Positions 59,883 through 64,000 of a stretch of DNA of 64,000 nucleotides are shown one piece after another; the first letter of the stretch is position 1; every line of letters starts with the position of its first letter. This DNA is from Archangium sp. (GTDB lineage: Bacteria; Myxococcota; Myxococcia; Myxococcales; Myxococcaceae): NCBI GenBank assembly GCA_030695565.1, contig JAUYRZ010000049.1:17756-81755 (forward strand), read 5' to 3'. The notes beneath the pieces were generated by a model, which saw only the letters and a program-made list of their open reading frames with translations, was not told the DNA's origin and made no database searches. Made by a program: the position numbers and the translations under genes.

Positions 59883-61061
59883 TTAGAGCACGCGCAGCAC
59901 GAAACACTTGAGGTACCGCGTCTCGCGCAAGCTCAGCAGCACCGGGTGATCCTTGCCCGCGCCGCGCTTCTCGACGATCTGCACGCGCCGCTTCGCATCG
60001 GCGGCGGCTGAGTCGAGCATCTCTTCGAAGCGCTCTTCACCCACGTGGTAGGTGCAGCTGGCGGTGATCAAAATCCCGCCCGGGTTGAGCAGCTGCATCG
60101 CCCGCAGGTTGATCTCCTTGTACCCGCGGATCGCCGCCTCGAGCGCGCCCTTGTTCTTCGCGAAGGAGGGCGGGTCGAGCACGATGGTGTCGAACTTCTT
60201 CCCCTCATCCAGCGTGTCGCGCAGGAAGTCGAACGCGTTGGCCGAGACCACCTTCACGTTGGTCAGCTTGTTTCGCTCGGCGTTCGCGGTGATCTGCGCG
60301 CACGCGGCGTCGGAGATCTCCACCGCGGTGACCTGCTTCGCCTTGAGCGCCAGCTGCAGCGCGAACCCGCCCACGTAGCTGAAACAATCGAGCGCCTCAC
60401 CGAAGGCCCACTCGCTGGCCATCACGTGGTTGTCGCGTTGATCGAGGAAGGCGCCGGTCTTCTGGCCGGTGAGCAGATCCACCTCCAGCGTCACGTGCCC
60501 TTCGCGATACGTGACCGGGCCGGGGAACTCGCCGCGCAGCACGCCCTTCTCGGGCTCCAGGCCCTCGAGCCTTCGCACGTTGGCGTCGCTGCGGTTGATG
60601 ATCGCCTTGCAGCCGAACTGCTCGGTGAGCAGATCCGCCAGCAGCTCTTTGCGCTGCTCCGTCGCCTTGTGGAGGAACTGCACCGACAGGTAATCGCCGA
60701 ACCTGTCCACCACCAGGCCGGGCAGCAGGTCGGCCTCGCCGTGCACCACCCGGTAGGTCGTCTCGTCGGGGCAGGCGCGCTGGCGCAGCGCATCGGCGGC
60801 CAGCAGGCGCGCCTTGAAGAAGTCGCGATCGATCGCCACGTCTTCCCACGACAGCCAGCGCAGGGTGATCTTCGACTCTTTGGAATAGAACGCGAGGCCG
60901 ATGAACCAGCCGCGTTGGTCTTCCACGCGCACCACCTCGCCACCCGCGAGCGAAGTCGGCACGGGCTCGACGTCGGCCCCGTAGATCCACGGGTGGCCGG
61001 CCTTCCAGCGGTCGACGCCCTTCCTGGTGATGCGCACGGTGGGATTGGTCGAGGTCGTCAC
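59883..61061 (-). CDS. rlmI: RlmI-type 23S rRNA (cytosine-C5) methyltransferase
   Basis: A 392-residue enzyme. An N-terminal PUA domain (VRITRKGVDRWKAGHPWIYG) is followed by DQRDNHVMASEWAFGEALDC then FSYVGGFALQLALKAKQVTA VE (SAM motif I). FDTIVLDPPSFAKNKGALEA (D-P-P-S/A-F, motif IV) and GGILITASCTYHVGEERFEE (catalytic Cys region) complete it. This layout is that of RlmI, which methylates C1962 of 23S rRNA, or close relatives. The GTG at 61061 overlaps the preceding stop as GTGA. Confidence 0.85.
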   Translation of the reverse strand: MTTSTNPTVRITRKGVDRWKAGHPWIYGADVEPVPTSLAGGEVVRVEDQRGWFIGLAFYSKESKITLRWLSWEDVAIDRDFFKARLLAADALRQRACPDETTYRVVHGEADLLPGLVVDRFGDYLSVQFLHKATEQRKELLADLLTEQFGCKAIINRSDANVRRLEGLEPEKGVLRGEFPGPVTYREGHVTLEVDLLTGQKTGAFLDQRDNHVMASEWAFGEALDCFSYVGGFALQLALKAKQVTAVEISDAACAQITANAERNKLTNVKVVSANAFDFLRDTLDEGKKFDTIVLDPPSFAKNKGALEAAIRGYKEINLRAMQLLNPGGILITASCTYHVGEERFEEMLDSAAADAKRRVQIVEKRGAGKDHPVLLSLRETRYLKCFVLRVL

Positions 61062-61912
61062 GCTGGGGCCAAAACCCGATCGACGACCACCTGTCCACTC
61101 CCATCGTCCTTCACGGTGCAGATGGCCACGTGGGGGTCGCGGGCGAAAAAGAGCTGCCAGCCCTCTTCCACTGCCTGAGCGAGCAGCTGCCGCTTCTCCT
61201 CGATCGCCGTCAATGGGTAGAGATCGGAGGCGCTCACCCAGGGCGCGTGCAGATGCGCGGTGGTGGGAATCAGGTCGGCGCAGAACACCAGGGTCTGGTC
61301 CTCCGCCTCCAGCCGCACCAACTGCATGCCCACCGTGTGGCCCTCGCTCACGAACAGGTTCACCCCCGCGCAGAGCTCGGTGGCGCCTTCCAGCAGGTGG
61401 AGCAGCCCGCTGCGCTCCAGCAACGCGAAGTCGTCTTTGCGGAAGCTGCCGGCGTCTTTCTCCGTGGGCTGGTGGGCCCACTTCCACTGGCGGCGCTGCA
61501 GGTGCACGGTGGCTTTGGGGAACGAGAGCCGCAGCTCGCCGCCTTCTTCGCGGGTGGTGCCGCCTGCCGCGTCGAAGTGCAGGTGGCTGAGCACCACGTC
61601 GGTGATGTCGGCCCGCGAGCGCCCCAGCTGGGCCAGCGCGGTGTCGAGCCCGTTGGTGCCGTGGTCGAGGCCGTACATCGCCCGGTGTTTGCCGTCCCAC
61701 CGGGAGCCCATGCCCAGATCCACCAGGATGAGCTTGCTGCCGACCTCCACCAGCATCGAGCGGGTGACCAGGGAGATTCGATTGCGATCATCGGGCGCAA
61801 AGCGGCGCTCCCACAGCGTGCGTGGCACCACCCCGAACATCACACCCCCATCGAGGGCGAGACGTCCTTCGACGAGCGGGTGCACGGTCATCGACCCCAG
61901 GCGCAGCGACAT
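61058..61912 (-). CDS. MBL-fold metallo-hydrolase
   Basis: A 284-residue hydrolase. The metal motif reads VVLSHLHFDAAGGTTREEGG, i.e. H-x-H-x-D-A where most members have H-x-H-x-D-H, so the second zinc site lacks one ligand. The other ligands are visible in VSEGHTVGMQL and LVFCADLIPTTAHLH. LITRSMLVEVG-like N-terminal strands (ISLVTRSMLVEVGSKLILVD) match the lactonase/PPE1-type branch. The substrate is unknown. It is coupled to the methyltransferase downstream by a 4-base overlap. Start at the ATG 61912; longer frames are antisense to the next gene. Confidence 0.82.
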   Translation of the reverse strand: MSLRLGSMTVHPLVEGRLALDGGVMFGVVPRTLWERRFAPDDRNRISLVTRSMLVEVGSKLILVDLGMGSRWDGKHRAMYGLDHGTNGLDTALAQLGRSRADITDVVLSHLHFDAAGGTTREEGGELRLSFPKATVHLQRRQWKWAHQPTEKDAGSFRKDDFALLERSGLLHLLEGATELCAGVNLFVSEGHTVGMQLVRLEAEDQTLVFCADLIPTTAHLHAPWVSASDLYPLTAIEEKRQLLAQAVEEGWQLFFARDPHVAICTVKDDGSGQVVVDRVLAPA

Positions 61913-61972
61913 GCGAAGAGTCTGACAGTCTTGAAGCAGCGTCGCACGCGTCACGGCGGTAAGGTGCTGGCC

Positions 61973-62554
61973 GTGGCGCACACGTACGATCTGCTTCTCC
62001 AGGCGGGCACCCCGGGTGAGGCTGCGCCCGTCGCCGCGTTGGTGACGGCGTTGACCGCGCGGGGCGCTGTGCTGAGCCCCGAAGGCCGTGGGCTCTGGAA
62101 GCTCTCCGACGGTGAGGTCACCATCGAGCCCCTCGTTGAAGAGGGCCAGGTGAAGGGGCTCGACGTTCGGGTCCCGCTGCTCGACAAGACGGGTCTCATC
62201 GAAGACGTCGTGAAGTCCTTGTCCGACGTCGCCCGGTCCGTGCAAGGCCGGCTCACCGATCCTCAACGAGGTGACGCGGCGACGCTCACCACCCTCTCGT
62301 TGCTGCTCGAGGAGTACCTGCGCATGGCGCGTTACGCCGGCGAGTACGGCGCGGTCAGCGGCGCGTTGGGGTTGAGCACCTGGGCTTCGCCCCCCGAAGA
62401 AGACTCATCGACGCTTCGGTGGGTGCTGGTCCTTGCGGTGTTCGTGATCGCGGGCTGGGCGGGCTGGAGAACGATCAACGCCATCCGCGACGCCAACAGG
62501 GCCGAGGAACCGCCAGCACTGATGAACGGACCGCCGAAAATCCCCGGGAAGTGA
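61973..62554 (+). CDS. Tail-anchored-like protein of unknown function
   Basis: About 193 residues. A soluble N-terminal region (AHTYDLLLQAGTPGEAAPVA to LLEEYLRMARYAGEYGA) is followed by a single C-terminal membrane helix, LRWVLVLAVFVIAGWAGW, and a short tail. No family was recognised. The GTG at 61973 is chosen as the first start after the divergent gene. The 3' end overlaps the convergent methyltransferase frame by 150 bases. Confidence 0.6.
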   Translation: MAHTYDLLLQAGTPGEAAPVAALVTALTARGAVLSPEGRGLWKLSDGEVTIEPLVEEGQVKGLDVRVPLLDKTGLIEDVVKSLSDVARSVQGRLTDPQRGDAATLTTLSLLLEEYLRMARYAGEYGAVSGALGLSTWASPPEEDSSTLRWVLVLAVFVIAGWAGWRTINAIRDANRAEEPPALMNGPPKIPGK

Positions 62555-63412
62555 GTCGAGCGGCTGCGCGTCTTTGAAGCGCGCGTCGAGCTCGAAGCCG
62601 AGGAAGTTGGTCGAAAAATAGAGCGTGCCCGTCGGCGAGAGCAGGCCTCGCGCGTGCTCGATGAGCCAGCGGTGATCACGCTGCACCTCGAAGCGCCGCC
62701 CCATCTTCTTTTTCGACGAAGAGAAGCTCGGCGGGTCGAGCACGATCAGATCGAACGGGCCGCGCGCGTCTTCCAGCCAGCCCAGCACGTCGGCGCGGAT
62801 GACCCGGTGTTCTTCCCCAGCCGCGAACCCGTTGAGCTTGAAGTTGCGCTCGGCCCAGTCGCAGTAGGTGTTCGAGAGGTCGACCGTGGTCGTCTCCGCG
62901 GCGCCACCCGCAAGGGCGTGCACGGTGAACGAGCCGGTGTACGCGAAGAGGTTCAAGAAGCGTTTCCCCTTCGCCTCCTGGCGGACGCGTGCGCGGGTGA
63001 CCCGGTGGTCGAGGAAGAGCCCGGTGTCGAGGTAGTCAGACAGGTTGCACTCGAAGGTGAGCCCGTGCTCCTTCACGTTGACCAGGGTCGAGGTGGTGGT
63101 CAGGCGCTCGTACTGCCCGCGCCCCCAGGGCCGCTTCTCGTGGGTCTTGGTGAAGATCTTCTCGGGCACCATCTGGAGCGCCGCCGCGGTCGCTCGCACC
63201 ACTTCGATGCGCGCTTCGTCGATCGACCCGTCCCGCACCTGCTTGCGGCGCGGGTACTCCATCACGTGCGCGAAGCCTTCGTACCAATCGACCGCGAAGG
63301 GCCACTCGGGCATGTCGAGGTCGTAGATGCGAAAGGCGGTCACCTTCTCGCGCTCGGCCCACTTGAAGCGCTGCTTCGCGTTCTTCTGCAGCCGGTTCTC
63401 GAAGTCGGACAC
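62405..63412 (-). CDS. RlmK-like class I SAM-dependent rRNA methyltransferase
   Basis: A 335-residue enzyme that begins exactly at the family's conserved start, VSDFENRLQKNAKQRFKWAE. SAM-binding and catalytic segments are RFLNLFAYTGSFTVHALAGG and FDLIVLDPPSFSSSKKKMGR. It resembles the RlmK half of E. coli RlmKL (m7G2069 of 23S rRNA), here as a stand-alone protein. The family normally ends near DFRRSVHQCWRF; an extra 30 basic residues follow and overlap the opposite gene. A GTG start is used at 63412. Confidence 0.8.
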   Translation of the reverse strand: MSDFENRLQKNAKQRFKWAEREKVTAFRIYDLDMPEWPFAVDWYEGFAHVMEYPRRKQVRDGSIDEARIEVVRATAAALQMVPEKIFTKTHEKRPWGRGQYERLTTTSTLVNVKEHGLTFECNLSDYLDTGLFLDHRVTRARVRQEAKGKRFLNLFAYTGSFTVHALAGGAAETTTVDLSNTYCDWAERNFKLNGFAAGEEHRVIRADVLGWLEDARGPFDLIVLDPPSFSSSKKKMGRRFEVQRDHRWLIEHARGLLSPTGTLYFSTNFLGFELDARFKDAQPLDSLPGDFRRSVHQCWRFLGPVGVADGVDRSPARPARDHEHRKDQHPPKRR

Positions 63413-63784
63413 GTCGCTTACGTACCGCTGATCGTTCCCATTCCGGGAATGAATCGGCCCGCTGCGAAGGGTGCCGAAGAGCCCGTTGAAGCCCCAGCGC
63501 CCGGTCTTCCAGCGGAGCAACGCAGGCCGATCGAGCAGGGCGAGGAGGGTCTCGGCTGACGGGGGCGAAGGCGACCGGATATCGATTCATGCAGGGGATG
63601 ACGGCTGCGGTGCGCAGCGCCCTACACCGGGGTGTGGGGTTTGAGCGTATCCGGCCGTCTTTCCCGCCGAGCTTTTCATCTCCCACCAACAACGCGTGGG
63701 TTCTGCGGCTCTGCGCCAGTGTCTGGATTGCGGCTGTCTCGAGCGCGGCTGCTGTCGCTGAGACGTTGGTGTAGGGAGCAGCTC
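63413..63784. other. Intergenic region upstream of the S46 peptidase
   Basis: 372 bases with no convincing gene. A 61-codon plus-strand frame (63589-63774) has no family features. The minus-strand methyltransferase frame stays open to 63520 but lacks conserved sequence there. The region presumably holds the promoters for both flanking genes; no clear match was found. Confidence 0.5.
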
Positions 63785-64000
63785 ATGCTCCGTTCGATCA
63801 CGCTCATCGCAGTCGTCGCCGGTTCGTCGGCCTTCGCCGCCGAGGGAAAGTGGACTCCGCAGCAGGTGCTCCAGCAGGGGCCCGCGTGGGTCAAGCAGCA
63901 GGGCTTCGGGTTGCCGCTGCAGAAGCTGTGGGATGAGAAGAGCCAGGGCGGGTTGCTCGGCAACGCGGTGCAGCTGCCGGGCTGCTCGGGCAGCTTCGTC
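63785..64000 (+). CDS. S46 family serine peptidase (DPP7/DPP11-like), N-terminal part
   Basis: Runs off the window after 72 codons. Signal MLRSITLIAVVAGSSAFAAE is followed by GKWTPQQVLQQGPAWVKQQG and LLGNAVQLPGCSGSFV. The latter is the opening of S46 dipeptidyl-peptidases, just before the catalytic His (usually in S-x-x-G-L-x-x-T-N-H-H). The catalytic residues are outside the window. These enzymes remove dipeptides in the periplasm. The ribosome site GGGAG precedes the ATG. Confidence 0.8.
   Translation, partial: MLRSITLIAVVAGSSAFAAEGKWTPQQVLQQGPAWVKQQGFGLPLQKLWDEKSQGGLLGNAVQLPGCSGSFV

Noticed and set aside
63589..63774. A 61-codon plus-strand frame before the S46 peptidase
   Set aside because: No ribosome site, no recognisable domain, and a composition like non-coding frames.
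1..64000. rRNA, tRNA, CRISPR arrays, intact insertion sequences or an origin
   Set aside because: No tRNA-like cloverleaf, conserved rRNA sequence, regularly spaced direct repeats, transposase motif or DnaA-box cluster was noticed by eye. Short or divergent elements could still have been missed.

Overview
The window is high-GC DNA from a Gram-negative bacterium, most likely a myxobacterium (Myxococcota) or close relative. The reasons are the GC-rich third codon positions, the very large share of secreted lipoproteins of unknown function, a TIGR02996-type protein, a sigma-54 regulator beside its target, and many genes joined by 4-bp ATGA/GTGA/TTGA overlaps. No rRNA, tRNA, CRISPR array or intact insertion sequence was seen.

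Layout. 1-5.4 kb: SRPBCC/ArsR pair, frataxin (cyaY), a SixA-type phosphatase, a lipoprotein plus AidB-like acyl-CoA dehydrogenase, two small CBS-like proteins with similar promoters, and a decayed nucleotidyltransferase pair. 5.4-16.2 kb: a clade II nitrous-oxide reductase locus. nosZ, a cytochrome c, nosD, nosF, nosL and nosY lie on the minus strand. A sigma-54 activator with an N-terminal Cys4 segment follows upstream. A divergent plus-strand set encodes a NosB-like membrane protein, an NnrS-like/beta-barrel fusion, a YtkA/FixH-like lipoprotein and a fasciclin protein. 16.3-20.1 kb: a minus-strand operon with a UDG-fold protein, a dCMP-deaminase-type enzyme and secreted proteins.

20.2-28.1 kb: an RHS polymorphic-toxin locus on the minus strand that is visibly less GC-rich than its surroundings. 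A Cys-rich lipoprotein, a TolB-like propeller and a Sec-exported RHS protein (split by a frameshift) lead to a Cys-rich HExxH toxin tip and a lipoprotein that is the likely immunity protein. A displaced second tip and second immunity lipoprotein follow. This is the best candidate for an undescribed system. 28.2-42.8 kb: pbpC and an alpha-2-macroglobulin with an intact thioester motif, coupled to a 1754-residue secreted protein and followed upstream by an outer-membrane barrel gene.

42.8-64 kb: a zinc formaldehyde-dehydrogenase-like enzyme, secreted lipoproteins (one with calcium-binding nonapeptide repeats), a complete TRAP transporter operon with a TatT component, a propeller-cytochrome protein, a GNAT enzyme, a LysM protein lacking a signal peptide, a YkgJ protein, a B-box-like membrane protein, two rRNA methyltransferase-type enzymes, an MBL-fold hydrolase and the start of an S46 peptidase.

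A palindromic intergenic repeat family (CTCTCCC...GGGGAGAGGG...GGTGAGGGG) recurs at 16.2, 30.6, 36.3, 42.0 and 58.4 kb. At three of these sites it supplies codons for the end of a protein.
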